The notes: a model not told the origin generated them from the letters alone. DNA of 64,000 nucleotides from Streptomyces sp. LHD-70 (GCF_031157275.1 NZ_JAVIFW010000022.1:1-64000), one strand, 5' to 3'. Counted from the stretch's first letter, positions 41,857 through 52,782 are shown. Program-made: numbers and translations.

Positions 41857-44757
41857 ATGAGCGATGCCGTGGAAGCGGCGGAGACCGATGTCGATGCGCG
41901 AGCCGCCGCGCCGGACGGCCTGAAACAGCGCGATGCCTTCATCTCGTACAGCCAGCGCGAGAACAAGCCTTTGGCGAAACAGCTCCAGCGGGGCCTGGAG
42001 CGGCTGGCCGTCTCGCGCTTCCGGCCCATGCGGATGAGCGTGTTCCGCGACATCACGGGGCTGCCCGCGAACCACGACCTGTGGCAGTCGATCCAGCGTG
42101 AACTCGCACGCTCCCGCTACCTCATCCTGCTCGCCTCCCCAGAAGCCGCGGCCTCGCCCTGGGTGGCCAAGGAGGTCGACTACTGGCTGCGCGAGCGTGA
42201 CACGGAGCACCTGCTCATCGCCGTGGCGAGCGGTCGGATCGAATGGGACGACGGCGCCGGCGACTTCGACTGGGAGGAGACCACCTGCCTGCCGCCGAAC
42301 CTGGCCGGCCACTTCACGTCCGTCCCGCTGTGGGTGGACCTCAGTGAGATCGAGGGAAGCCATCGCTCGCTGCGATACCCGCCGTTCCGCTCCGCAGTCG
42401 CCACTCTGGCCGCGCCGTTGCACGGCCGTCCGAAAGAGGAGCTGGAGCACGACGACTTCAGACAACTCCGGTTCGTCAAACGGCTCAGCTGTTCGAGCGT
42501 CGCCCTGCTCATGGCGCTGCTCGTCCTCGCGGTCTACGGCTTCCTCGACGCCAGCAGGCAGCGCGACGAGGCCGTGGCTCAGGCCCGCATCTCCGCCTCG
42601 CAGGCACTGGCCGCCCGCTCAGGACAACTCCTCGCGACCAGCCCCAACCAGGCCGCGCAGTACGCCCTTTACGCCGAGGAGACCCGGTCCACCCCCGAGT
42701 CCAGGCGCGCCCTGGCCCAAGCCGTGGCCGCCGCGCCGTACGCCAAGCGACGCCTGCGCACGGACGCCGATTCGGTGACGGGCTTGGAGGGCCAGGGCAA
42801 TCCGCCCGACACGGACGTCGTGGTCAGTGCGGACGGTTCGACCGCCGCGTACTCCTCCGATTTCGATCAGGCCGAAGGCGTACGCCTCTACGACGTCCGA
42901 CCCGCCCGGCAGTCGCGCGTACTGCGCAACGCGGGCAGGCCCAGGGCCCTGAGCAGGGACGGCCGCGTCCTGGCCACGGAGGTCTACCTCAACCGGGTCC
43001 AGCTGTGGGACACCCGAACCGGCAAGCTCCTGCGAACGATGGCCACGGGGCACATAGAAGGCCTGCCCAATGCCGCCCATGGGCTTACTTCCCTCGCTCT
43101 ATCGCCCGACGGACGGTGGGTGGCGGCCTCGCACATCACCCCCGAGGACGAGGCGTTCGTGGTCGTGTGGAGTACCTCCGACGGCCGCGACGTAACCCGG
43201 CTCCAGGTGGGCAGGAGCAAGCTCGGGCTGGGCTTCTCCGGGGACGGCTCCCGTCTGACCTTGGTCGACAGTGGGCGTCAGGAGGTCCGGGAGTTCCTGA
43301 CGGAATCGGCGCGCTGGAAGGCCGCCCGGCCCCTGCCCGGAATGAAGGGCGACGTCATCGTGCTCTTCGACGGGGCAGACAAGGCGCTGGCTCGGACGTC
43401 TGAGCGCGCCGAGGTGTGGGACCTGGAACGCCGCCGCCGTATCGCTGAACGTTCCCTGGGCGTGCACCAGGACATGGCGGTCGCTGACGGCGAGGGGAAC
43501 TTCGTGGTGGGAGGGCAGGACGGTGGGGCCCGGCTCTACGACGCCGAACTGCGCCCCGGCATCAGACTGGGCCGGCTGGCGCGGACGGTCAGCGCCCTGT
43601 CCATGTCGGCCGACGGCAAGCAGGTGGCCGTCGCCTCGTACGGCGGCGAGTTCAACCTCTACACTACCGGAGTCCGACGGGGGCAGCAGATCCCCCTGGA
43701 CGACCGGGAGTTCAGCTACGGAGACCTGACGCCCGACGGACGCATGGCCGTGCACAGGACCGAGGGGCGCACTGAGTTCTGGGATCCGCGCACCGGCCGC
43801 CGGCTCGGGAGGATTCCGTACGCCAACCTGACCGTGAACGTGGGGGACACGGGTTATGCCCTGAGCGGTGACAAGCGGTATGTCGCCCTGCACAGCGTGA
43901 AACGCGCCCTGGCGGAGGACCAGGGGCGACTCACCATCTGGGACCTGCGCAAAGGGAAACGGACCGGCTGCGGCGTGGCCATCAGTAAAGCGGCCATCCA
44001 CGGTTCCTACTCGTATCCGGTTCGCCCTGCCATCTTCTACCTTCCGGGCGACCGGTACGTGGTCGGCATCTGGAACGGCTCCGTGGAACTGCTCGACACC
44101 CGGACCTGTACCCGCAGCACGGTGATGCCGGAGCCGCAGTACGGCACCCTCGCCCTCGCCCTGAGCGGGGACCGTAGGACTCTGGTCGTACTCGACCAGA
44201 CCGGCAATGACGTCGACACCTTTCGCTGGGACGGCGACCGAGCCTTCGAGCACGCCGCGCACACCACCCTGCCGGAAGCGGCTCAACTCATGGGCATCGG
44301 CGTCGACTACGAGGGGAACCAGGCGGCTTTCTCCGACCAGGAGAGCCATGCGTACGTCGTCCGCCTCGACACCGGGCAGCGCGTGCGTGCCACTGGGAGC
44401 CAGCCGCACGCCACCCAGGACGTGGCGTTGAGCCGGGACGGCAGTGTGCTGCTCCAGGGCTTCAGCACCGGCACCGACCGGGGCGTGCGCATCCTGGACG
44501 CGGCCACGGGCGACCAGCTCGATGTCTGGCGCACCGACCCACCGGCCACCTCCGCGAAGCCCAACGACAGCATGCAGGTGGTTCCCGGCCTCGCCGACGA
44601 CATCCTCACCCTCGGCCCGGACAGCAAGGTCGTACGTCGTACGGTCGGCGTGGAGGCATGGCGCGACCTGCTGTGCGGCCTGGTCAGCCAGCCCCTGACC
44701 GCCAGGGAACGGGACCGGTACCTGAAGGGCCTGGACGTGGGGGCGCCTTGTCGCTGA
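41857..44757 (+). CDS. TIR domain protein with transmembrane helix and C-terminal WD40-like propeller
   Basis: A 966-aa protein. The TIR domain (about residues 25-190) starts with DAFISYSQREN, and its probable catalytic Glu is in SPWVAKEVDYWLRERD. A single transmembrane helix ALLMALLVLAVYGFL (about 212-228) is followed by a helical linker (QALAARSGQLLATSPNQAAQ) and then a ~650-residue beta-propeller with WD40-like units ending in VQLWDTRTG, LTIWDLRKG or VRILDAATG. TIR domains in bacterial immunity usually hydrolyse NAD+ when a sensor domain is triggered. Here the propeller would be the sensor and the protein would be membrane-anchored. ATG 41857 has GGAG upstream. Confidence 0.88.
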   Translation: MSDAVEAAETDVDARAAAPDGLKQRDAFISYSQRENKPLAKQLQRGLERLAVSRFRPMRMSVFRDITGLPANHDLWQSIQRELARSRYLILLASPEAAASPWVAKEVDYWLRERDTEHLLIAVASGRIEWDDGAGDFDWEETTCLPPNLAGHFTSVPLWVDLSEIEGSHRSLRYPPFRSAVATLAAPLHGRPKEELEHDDFRQLRFVKRLSCSSVALLMALLVLAVYGFLDASRQRDEAVAQARISASQALAARSGQLLATSPNQAAQYALYAEETRSTPESRRALAQAVAAAPYAKRRLRTDADSVTGLEGQGNPPDTDVVVSADGSTAAYSSDFDQAEGVRLYDVRPARQSRVLRNAGRPRALSRDGRVLATEVYLNRVQLWDTRTGKLLRTMATGHIEGLPNAAHGLTSLALSPDGRWVAASHITPEDEAFVVVWSTSDGRDVTRLQVGRSKLGLGFSGDGSRLTLVDSGRQEVREFLTESARWKAARPLPGMKGDVIVLFDGADKALARTSERAEVWDLERRRRIAERSLGVHQDMAVADGEGNFVVGGQDGGARLYDAELRPGIRLGRLARTVSALSMSADGKQVAVASYGGEFNLYTTGVRRGQQIPLDDREFSYGDLTPDGRMAVHRTEGRTEFWDPRTGRRLGRIPYANLTVNVGDTGYALSGDKRYVALHSVKRALAEDQGRLTIWDLRKGKRTGCGVAISKAAIHGSYSYPVRPAIFYLPGDRYVVGIWNGSVELLDTRTCTRSTVMPEPQYGTLALALSGDRRTLVVLDQTGNDVDTFRWDGDRAFEHAAHTTLPEAAQLMGIGVDYEGNQAAFSDQESHAYVVRLDTGQRVRATGSQPHATQDVALSRDGSVLLQGFSTGTDRGVRILDAATGDQLDVWRTDPPATSAKPNDSMQVVPGLADDILTLGPDSKVVRRTVGVEAWRDLLCGLVSQPLTARERDRYLKGLDVGAPCR

Positions 44758-45342
44758 GGCGCGATGCGGATGACCTGTCGGCAGAGTTCTGCGTCGTCGC
44801 GAGGCGTGCTGTGGTCACCGACCCGTCGGAGCGGCGCGGCTCGGCCCGGTTGCGAAGCTCTCCAGACGGCTCCGGGACTGGGATGCGACGACTGCACCTA
44901 GAGCATCCGAACCATCCGCAATTTCCCGGTGCTTACGTCGATACCCCCCAGGGACCGCACTCGGCGCACGCAAGGACCGGATCGTGGTGTGTGACGTGGC
45001 GTGGCGCGGTGCGAGTGGGCAAGCGGAGCCTTCACCGCCGACCAGTGGCGGGCTCAACGTACCTCCGGGCCCCGCTTACCGGGCTCCGTGTCCGAAGGTC
45101 GAACCAAAATGACCGGATGGACTTGACTCTGGTGGGGTCGGCTGTAGAGGGACGACGCTGCTCGTGAACCAGGCTGCGACTCGTGATCGAGTGTCTGGGA
45201 GGGAGATTGAGCTGCGCCCCGGATGGAGCCACAACGGCTTCGACTCCCTGCCCTCAGCAGTAGCGGCCGGCCTAGATGGATGCCGTGGCCGCGCTCCGGG
45301 TATGCCCGAGCACCCCGGCTAACCTGGGTTGCCCTAACGGAG

Positions 45343-45402
45343 CTTGGCGGACACTAATAGGAACAACACCGACCGTCAGGTACGGTTGAGCTTCCTTGGA
45401 CA
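45343..45402 (+). repeat. Candidate attachment site, copy C (yjbQ 3' end)
   Basis: The segment would encode ADTNRNNTDRQVRLSFLG. Copies B and C share about 30 bp upstream (CCTGGGT-GCCCTAACGGAG) and about 45 bp downstream, the sign of homologous element ends. Confidence 0.62.
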
Positions 45403-45460
45403 GGCGCCGGCTCGGTTCGGACCGTAGGCAGCAAGGCCGGTCACGCCAATTGCCGCCCCG

Positions 45461-45496
45461 CCCCTCGTTCTCAGCGATGAGCCTGCTAACGAGGGG
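45461..45496 (-). terminator. Possible terminator after the sacsin-like gene
   Basis: CCCCTCGTT (45461-45469) and AACGAGGGG (45488-45496) are perfect inverted repeats with an 18-nt loop, just beyond the stop of the minus-strand sacsin-like gene at 45509. Confidence 0.5.
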
Positions 45497-45508
45497 ACGA
45501 TCGTGTGA

Positions 45509-48500
45509 CTACTCAGCACCGGGCCATTCGTAGACGGTCGACTCTACTGACAGTGCCCGCACCCCCTTGAGGCGGACGTCGGTTGCCGGTTCGACTTCGA
45601 AGCGGTGGACGGGGTCGTTCACCAGGCGGAGGGTTGGCTTGCCGGCACCCTGCTCCAGGCTTGAGGCGATCACGAGTGTGTAGTTCTCACCCTCGGACAA
45701 GGCCCGTACGAACTCTGAACGCGTCAGGGCCAGTTCGCTCGGGACGCCACTCCCGTGGGCCTTGATCTCGTAATAGCGCCCGGTGGAGTCGTATGCGTCG
45801 GCGCCTACGCGCGACGCACCTCGCTGGTCGTCCAGCTTGACACCGCGCTCTTGCAGGATCCGGCGCAGCGCCTGGATGACGAGCTCTTCCTTGTGGTGAT
45901 CCGCGTAGCCGAGAGGTGAGGCATGGCTGCGGGGCTGGGCCCCTCCTGGCTTGGGCTGGGGGAGTCGGATGTCGTGTCGGCGCGGCGAAGGATCCGCTGT
46001 GGCCGGCGTACGGGTAGGAGTGCTGCCTGGTGTGGTCGGCGCTCCAGTGCGGATGACGTTGGTGGGCGGCATGTCGAATTCAGCCGCATCCACCAGGGGA
46101 CGCGCGGCCGGGGAGTGTTGGGGGCCGGACTGGGCGCCAGGGCCTGTGGACGCGGGCGCTGAACTGGTGCGGGGCTGCGGAATCGTACCGGTCGGGCCAA
46201 TGGGGATGGTTGGCCCACTGCCCGTGCCATGTGCCGGCTTCCTGCTCTGTGCGGGCGTGACAGGTAGTCGCTGCGCCCGTTGACGCAATTCTTCGGCGAG
46301 CCGTTGTCGTTCCTCGCGCTCACGCTGTCCCGTCGAGGTGAGCGCGGTTCCGGCCCCTGCCTGCACCAGCCGCTCCTCCCACACGTCCCGCCAGTTGTGG
46401 CCTACGCGTGCCCGGTCGTGCGCGAAGTGAGCGGCGATGGCAGCACCCGCCCCCGCCTTGGTGGTGAGAGCCGTGTGCGAGTGCAGGAACAGCGTGTTGC
46501 GGCCGCGGTCGATGTGCGCGTCTACGGGGAGCTCGATGGGATCGTTCGTGGCTCCCGGGGCAAGGCGAATCCGCAGGCCAGGCAGCACCCGGACTTCCAG
46601 GCCTGCCAGCCAGGCCCAGCCGGCAAATGCCTCCGCTGTCCTTGGCTCGTCGCGCACCAGAAGGTCCTGCAGCGCGGCGACTCCCCGCCGGAAGCCCTCT
46701 GTGAGGCTCGCGTCGGCAGACCGGTCCAGGGCAGCAGCGTCCCCGTCCATGCCTTCTGTCTCATATGTAACCTCGGCGCCTGCAACGTCCAGGGGCGTTA
46801 CGCGCAGCCGACCGAACAGCGCAGCGAACTGCTGCACGTTCCCTCCCGGTTTCCACAGAGGCAGACGATCCGTCAAGACCCGCTCGACTCCGGAGTCGGC
46901 CACGGCGAATACGTGTCGTCCCTTGCCTTTGACCCAGCCAGCTGTGGTCCACAGTGGCAGATTTCGCAGCTTGCTCTGCAGCCCCGGAGGCATCGGTTTG
47001 TCGTGGGAGCAGATCAGGTCCCGCAAGCGGCGTAGGGCTTCGAGCATGACCCTTTCGTGTTCGGGGTCGGGTGCCACGTTGGTGCTGGCGATCTCCTTCA
47101 GCACGTCGATGAGGTCATCGACCCCGGGCTCGGGAATTCCCAGCGTCTGCCACAGCGGGGCGATGTTTGCTCCGGCCATGGTGAAGGGACGGAATCCGCT
47201 CAGGATGGCAAGTCCCCTGAAGCACTTGCCGGACTCCATCCAGCTCTGGTCGGTCAGGACGAGGTCCTGGTACCGGAACTCATCGCGGATCTGCTTCTCC
47301 ACCGCGATCTGGGATGCATCTGCCGAACGATGAGTCAGACGTCGCGCCAGTGATTGATAGACAAGCAGTGCCTCCGCCCTGATGCTGTCCGTCATGCCAG
47401 CATCGGTATCGGCGTCCTCGGTCTGACGGTCACGGAGTTCACGCAGGCGTTCCATCAGGCGCGGGACGTCGGGATCACCGGAGACACCGAGAGCGGTGAG
47501 GACTTCCGTGCGGGTGGACAGGGCTTGATGGATCGACGGATGCAGGTATCCGGGATCTTCCGGTCCGTACAGGGCCTCCGTATCCGGTGTGCGCAGGGTG
47601 AGTTCGTCCGGCGGCCGGAGACTGCCTTGGCTGTCTTCCAGCCAAGCGGTCTCCCGAAGCTGCCACACCCAGATGGCAGCCGTCTCGCCTCTAACATTCC
47701 ACTTGTAGTGTCCCCGAGCCATGGCAACGACGGCCTGGTCTGAACTGGTAATAGTGCGGTGAGGGTGCGCAGCAGGGCAGCTGTGCGGCGTCGTCGCTCG
47801 GTCACGTCCTTCTCCGCCGCGATGTTCTCGACCACGGCTGCGAGGTCGCTGCTGATCAGGTCATCCAGAGTGTGATCGGCTCCCTTGCCGATCATCTGCC
47901 TCCGCCGGCCAGAGGTGTACCACCTGCAGTGCCGTGCGAGGCCGAGGCGGGGGTCGCCCTCGTACGTCTTGGTGTCCGCCGGGTAGTAGACCTCGCGCAC
48001 CGGCGTGAGCCGGGGGGCGTCGGCCACACCCAGCAGTCGGAGGAAGGCCGTTCTGCTCAGACCGCCTGCCTGGGTGGCGGAGAGCAGCGATCGGGCGTAC
48101 GCGCGGCGCACCCAGACGAGACCGGGAGTCTTGCGTGCCGCGACCTCGAACCGGTCTCCGTCAGCAGTCTCCAACGCCTGAGGGAGGTAGGAGTTCCCAG
48201 GCTTCACGCGGCGGGCCTCTTCGGAACCCTCCTTGTCGTAGGCGAAGCCGTTGAGACGGAGGGCCCGTCCGATGCCCGAACCAAGCCGGTCGCGTTCCCT
48301 CTTGGGCAGCTCGCCGAGCGCACGTTGCAGGGCGACGAGCCGAGCGGTCTCCGTCGCCTCGTCGCCATCGGCAAGTTGTCCGCCTGTGTGTCCGAGCCGG
48401 GAGACCATCTCCAGTACGGCTGCCGTGTCGTCGCGGCGTACCAGGCAGCCCCGTTGGCCCAGCCAGGCGGTGACGGTCCGCGCCCAGGCGTTGTCCTCCG

Positions 48501-50319
48501 TGTAGGCGGGATGCAGGTTCGCAACCACGCCAAGTACATCCAGGGGGCCGGTGGGCTCGCCGACGGGGTCAGCGAAGCAGTTCTCCGTGGGCTGCGGGCG
48601 AAGGCTGCGTCCGTCGGCAGTGACCAGGCACGCCCGGTTGGCCATGACGTACTCGTGGCCTGCTTCGAGCGCGACGGCGGCGAGCCGTACGAGCCGCGCG
48701 ACGTCCTGCCGTTTGCCATCGGAGAGCAAGCTGAGTGCATCCGTGACCTGTACCTCCGGGGGTAGGTCAGCAGCACCCGCGGCACGCCAGTCCGCGAGGA
48801 CCTTTCGCCACCGGCTGCAGCTGTCGCGGATGGCGGCAGGCAAGGCGTGTGGGAGTTCGCCCAGCGAGGCGATGTCGTCGTCGAGGACCCCTGACAGCGC
48901 GGCCTCCTCGACTGCGAAGTCGGTCAGCGGAGCATCGGGACCGCCCTCCGCAGCCGGAAAGGCCAGCTCGGTGGCGAGTGACTGCCGTGCGCGGGTGAGC
49001 AGTTCGGCGTGCATCCGGTCCTGGAGCAGGTTCGACGGCGCGGAGCCCGGAGGGCCGGGGAGCGGGATCAGATGCCACGCCGTGTGATCCACCTCCTCCA
49101 GGACATCGCGCACACCGGCGGCCCACAAGTCAGCCACTACGGGCACGAGTTGTGTGTTGAGGTGGCTGCCGGCGAAACCCTCACGACTGGCGACGGGGTC
49201 GAACTGCGTGTGGACGCGGGCCGCCACGTCTAGCGGGGCCACGGGCAGGCCGGCATGCACGCTGCCCTTCGCCCCACGATCCAGCGGCAGAGCGACACCC
49301 ACAGGCACGACACGGCCCAGAGCCTTGTGACTCCTTTCCCAGTCAGGGCGCGGTGCTACCTGCGTCGTGTACACACGCCACTGCTCTCCGTCGGTCGTCC
49401 GGGCGTGCTGAACATTCACGTCGTGCTCGACGCCGTTGACCAGGAGCCGACGTTGTGTCACTTCTTTCCAGGTCAGGGTTAGTACGGTGCTCTGCTCGCC
49501 CGCCGTCACCTCCAGACTGCGGAGGTGACGCAGGAAAAGCAGGGAAGCGTCGTTCCAGCCCCCGAACCATTCCAGGAGCTGGTCGGTGGTCAGTGTGTCG
49601 GAGGCAAGCGGGAGGCGGAAGACGGTCCACTCCGGCCCGGAGATCCCGTCGGGGAGTTCCGGAGGTGCTGCGGGTTCGAGCTCGGTACTGGAGAAGCGCA
49701 CGTGGAAGGGGTGGCAGTGCACCTCCCACACCGTGGTGAGGGCCCTGAGGGTGGACAGGCCGATGCCGAACCGGCCGGTGGCCTCGGCGTCGGCCGTTTT
49801 GCCGCTGAGCCACGGCATGCCGAGCGGGAGAACATCAGCCAGGCGAAGGCCGGCTCCGTCGTGGGCGACCAGAAGGTCGTCGGACCGCAGCAGGATGCGC
49901 AGCTGCCCGGCTCCGGCATCGTCGGAGTTCTGGACGAACTCAGAGAGGACCTGCAGCCGGTCGGACGAGAGTGTCCTTGCGCCGTGCAGCGCACCTTCGG
50001 CCATCTTGCGGTGGACCCCACGGCCGCTACGCAGGCCGTGATCTAGGAGCCTGACGGCTCGGGCAGCTTTCTCCGGCGTCGCCACCTCCACTTCCGTCGC
50101 TGCGTCCGGATCTTCCAGCAGCGCGTGTACCGCCGCCGCGAGTGCGTCCACCTCGTATCCCTCCCCGTTGGTGCCTGTGATGGCCACAAGCCTGAGGCCC
50201 GGCACGGTTCCTGATGATCCGGCGGGCGTCATCCAGCCGTATGCGTCAGGTGCCACGGCGTGAGGTGTGGGCAGGTCAATGATGCAGGGGCGGCGGGTGC
50301 GCTGTTGGGCCGAAGACAT
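45509..50319 (-). pseudogene. Sacsin-like HSP90-type ATPase with C-terminal DUF3883, split by a frameshift
   Basis: The first part, from ATG 50319, contains a GHKL ATPase of the sacsin N-terminal type: LSEFVQNSDDAGAGQLRILL, then DGAGLRLADV, and GRFGIGLSTLRALT. It runs open to about 47750, then shifts frame. The second part continues as AVVAMARGHYKWNVRGETAA with long helical regions, a Pro/Thr-rich linker, and a terminal DUF3883-like domain, RYYEIKAHGSGVP and ELALTRSEFVRALSEGENY. Rejoined, the protein would be about 1,600 aa, usual for this actinobacterial family. The break lies between 47722 and 47760. It may be a real mutation or a sequencing error; an independent start at ATG 47722 for the second half is less likely. 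The function is unknown; DUF3883 proteins are enriched near defence genes. Confidence 0.72.
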
Positions 50320-50570
50320 CACGCCCCGGCATGTTGCTGAACGTGGCGGAAACTGATTCCGATCGCCCGTCGGCTGTCAGACCAGCCTGGTAGAGGGCCT
50401 CGGCGGGCCAGAGCCGGCCAGTTGTGGATCCTGCCCGACTGCGAGCTGGTGCTCGACGACCCAGGTAGTGGAGTGGCAGGGCGGCCGTGTGCACCAGTGC
50501 CCGGCTTCGCACTGACCCCCACCCCCTTCGCTCTGCACCGCAACTCCGCCCGAGGCCCGCTGACCCGCTG

Positions 50571-50771
50571 ACACTGGAGCACGACCGAGGTCTGGCCCTT
50601 CGGCTCATCTGCTGGCGCACCGAATACGAGCGGGGCGCTCACCGCCTGCCCTGGTCACGGACGACGGGCTGTGCCGTCGTGGTCCGCCACGATCTGCTGG
50701 ACATCCTGTCCGAGAGGGCATCCGCACCGATCGTCACCCGAGACGTCGTTATGCGGCTGGAAGCGCACTGA
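50571..50771 (+). pseudogene. C-terminal remnant of an unidentified gene
   Basis: The plus frame LALRLICWRTEYERGAHRLP, then WSRTTGCAVVVRHDLLDIL and a stop at 50771, has protein-like composition, but no convincing upstream part or start exists. Family unknown. Confidence 0.35.
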
Positions 50772-50843
50772 AGAAGAGCAGGCGAGACACCGTGGTCGGA
50801 ACGAACGACACCAGATACCCGGTAACGAGTCCGATCCGTCCGA

Positions 50844-50880
50844 CGCCAGGCCCCGCACATGACGTGTGCGGGGCCTGGCG
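50844..50880. terminator. Strong terminator-like hairpin
   Basis: A 15-bp perfect GC-rich inverted repeat, arms 50844-50858 and 50866-50880 with a 7-nt loop. It follows the plus-strand remnant and could also stop minus-strand read-through from the 467-aa gene before the sacsin-like gene. Confidence 0.75.
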
Positions 50881-51370
50881 TGCTCGGCCTTGGCGGCTTT
50901 GGGCGCGGGAGACTTGGGGAAATCGGAATGGGAGAGGCGGAGACAATCGACGCGGATGTGGCGCTGGAATTCCCGCGGGACCCCGCCGATGCCGTCCGCG
51001 TCGCCACTTCGTTCTGGAGCTGCGTGAGCCGCCGCGACTCCCCTAACCGGACCGGACCGGACCGGACCCGGCTTGGCTGCCTCTGCCGTCACCACTCTCG
51101 TCCCCCCCGATGGCTCGTCGCCCCGGGCCGATGAAACCATTGACGACCGCGGCGGGAAGTCGGTCGGCCAGACCGACCGCGACGAGCTCCGCGACGCGCC
51201 GACGACGCTGGCCACTGGTACTCCGGGTAGCTCACCGTATTGGTGAGGGCGCCGAAGCCAGATGTGTGTTGTACGTGGCCGGATCGCGAGCGCGGGAGTG
51301 TCGTCACAGCGAAGCTTCGCGGTGTCGCCGGTGGGATCGTCCGCCCCATCGCCTCTCAAGCTGCTGTGGG

Positions 51371-52774
51371 TCACCCCGAGGACAGGTTCTCGGACGATGC
51401 GCTGTTCGGCAGCACCCGTATCGCCAGCGCAGTGCCGTCCGGCCGGAAGGAACTCGCACCCCAGCCGTCGATGTCGTCCGGCTCGGGCCAGTCCTTCCGT
51501 CGTTCGTAAACCCGTTGGCGGTATTCCTCCACCTTGCCCTCGGCGAGCAGATCGTAGAGTTCTGTGGCAATGCCGGAAAACGCTTCAACGCGCGTGCCGT
51601 TGATACGGAAGACCTGGTCAGTACCAACGTATTGCTCCTCGCCGAAACAGGTCTTCGCGTCGTGGACACTGGCAGTTCCGGCGAAGGCCGTTTCGCTGAA
51701 GTGCTTGCCGCCTTGCTCATCGATCAGATACCGGCCGACCGTCCCTCCGCCGCCGGCCAGTGAGAGCTGGCCAGCGGCGTGGGCCCGGGCGATCACTCGG
51801 CCGAACCAGGAGAATTGCTCCTCAGGGATCAAGAAGGCGTTGTGTCGTTCCACTCCGCGTTTCGTCGGGATTGCCACGGAGTCCGCGTACCGCAGAGCTC
51901 GGCGCCCAATAGCCACATCGGCTGATTCCGGACCGGATGTCGGTCGTACCGGGAGCTCGACACCTCCCGTTGTGTGCAGGACGTGCACTGTCACACCGGC
52001 AGTCGCCAGGAACTCGGTCGAGGTCATGATCGTGGGAGTTTCGTTCCCTTGCCCCAGATGGAGCCGCTCCACGCGCTCACTGCCCCGGGCCAGTTGTCTG
52101 TATGTCGTGCGAGCGCTTGCGGAGGTCTTCGGCTTCACAGCTTGGTGGTTGCCGTTCACGGTCACCACGAAGATCCGGGAGCCTTCACCGGGACGCCATG
52201 CCTCCAGCAGAAAGTCGGGCCGCGGTCTCGCGCCGAGAGTCCCGGCCGGCTTGGTCCGCGCGAAGCCAGGAAGCAGGGCGGTTTCAGCGTCGACGAGGCT
52301 GATCAGGTGGTCCGGATACCGCTCGCGAAGCGCCCGTTCCGCGACGGCGAGCCCGAACGCCCGGCCCAGCTCCCTCGCCTGCATGGCCCGATAGGACAGC
52401 TCGGGAGCCTTCCCTTCATCGGTGAGGCGCAGGCTGCCGTGCCGGTCGGCGGTGAAAGCCCGACAGTATTTCAGCCCCTGCCAGTGCTCAGCCAGCCCTC
52501 TGCCTCGTCCTTGCCGGGCAAGGGTCGTAGCGCGCGCGAACGTCGAGATCAGGTCCCACGGTGTCATCCGTAGAGGGGCACGCTCGGCTCGGGGTAGTTG
52601 ACGCAGGCCCGGCTTGCGAGGGCCGTGGCCTTCGTTGGTGGTCTTCTTTGCTCGCTCGCGGTCGACGGCAGCGGCTGCCTTTTCCATTCCAGCGAAGAGC
52701 TCGGGTGATGAGTTCACCTGCACGGCCAGAAGGTCACCGAGTCGCCTGACCACGTCGGAGGCTGTGGAGTCCAT
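51371..52774 (-). CDS. Unrecognised 467-aa protein, possible degenerate nuclease fold
   Basis: I do not recognise a family with confidence. The middle, RPDFLLEAWRPGEGSRIFVV followed by TVNGNHQ, resembles the D-x(n)-ExK core of PD-(D/E)XK nucleases, but the ExK position reads TVN, so it would be catalytically dead. The N-terminal third is helical (DVVRRLGDLLAVQ, RAMQARELGRAFGLAVAERA). There is no signal peptide or membrane helix. ATG 52774 was chosen because a plausible promoter (TTGTCG, 17 bp, TACCGT) ends eight bases upstream, implying leaderless translation. The gene points towards the sacsin-like gene, 1 kb away on the same strand. Confidence 0.65.
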   Translation of the reverse strand: MDSTASDVVRRLGDLLAVQVNSSPELFAGMEKAAAAVDRERAKKTTNEGHGPRKPGLRQLPRAERAPLRMTPWDLISTFARATTLARQGRGRGLAEHWQGLKYCRAFTADRHGSLRLTDEGKAPELSYRAMQARELGRAFGLAVAERALRERYPDHLISLVDAETALLPGFARTKPAGTLGARPRPDFLLEAWRPGEGSRIFVVTVNGNHQAVKPKTSASARTTYRQLARGSERVERLHLGQGNETPTIMTSTEFLATAGVTVHVLHTTGGVELPVRPTSGPESADVAIGRRALRYADSVAIPTKRGVERHNAFLIPEEQFSWFGRVIARAHAAGQLSLAGGGGTVGRYLIDEQGGKHFSETAFAGTASVHDAKTCFGEEQYVGTDQVFRINGTRVEAFSGIATELYDLLAEGKVEEYRQRVYERRKDWPEPDDIDGWGASSFRPDGTALAIRVLPNSASSENLSSG

Positions 52775-52782
52775 GCCATGGG

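Larger units (their letters stand above)
44758..45508. other. Non-coding stretch, 751 bp, containing attachment copy C
   Basis: No supported gene is present. It holds the third yjbQ-end repeat (45343-45402), its shared flanks, and a hairpin after the following gene's stop. This looks like an element junction. Confidence 0.6.
50320..51370. other. Intergenic region, 1,050 bp, with one gene remnant and a terminator
   Basis: This is the stretch between the sacsin-like gene start and the end of the 467-aa gene. It contains a plus-strand remnant (50571-50771), a strong hairpin (50844-50880) and a short GGACC-type tandem repeat near 51045-51065. No intact gene was found. Confidence 0.55.

Noticed and set aside
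47455..47722. Two separate, overlapping genes at the sacsin-like locus
   Set aside because: The overlapping end of the upstream frame is shadow-like, and the downstream frame continues the family sequence in register before its first ATG. A frameshift in one gene fits better.
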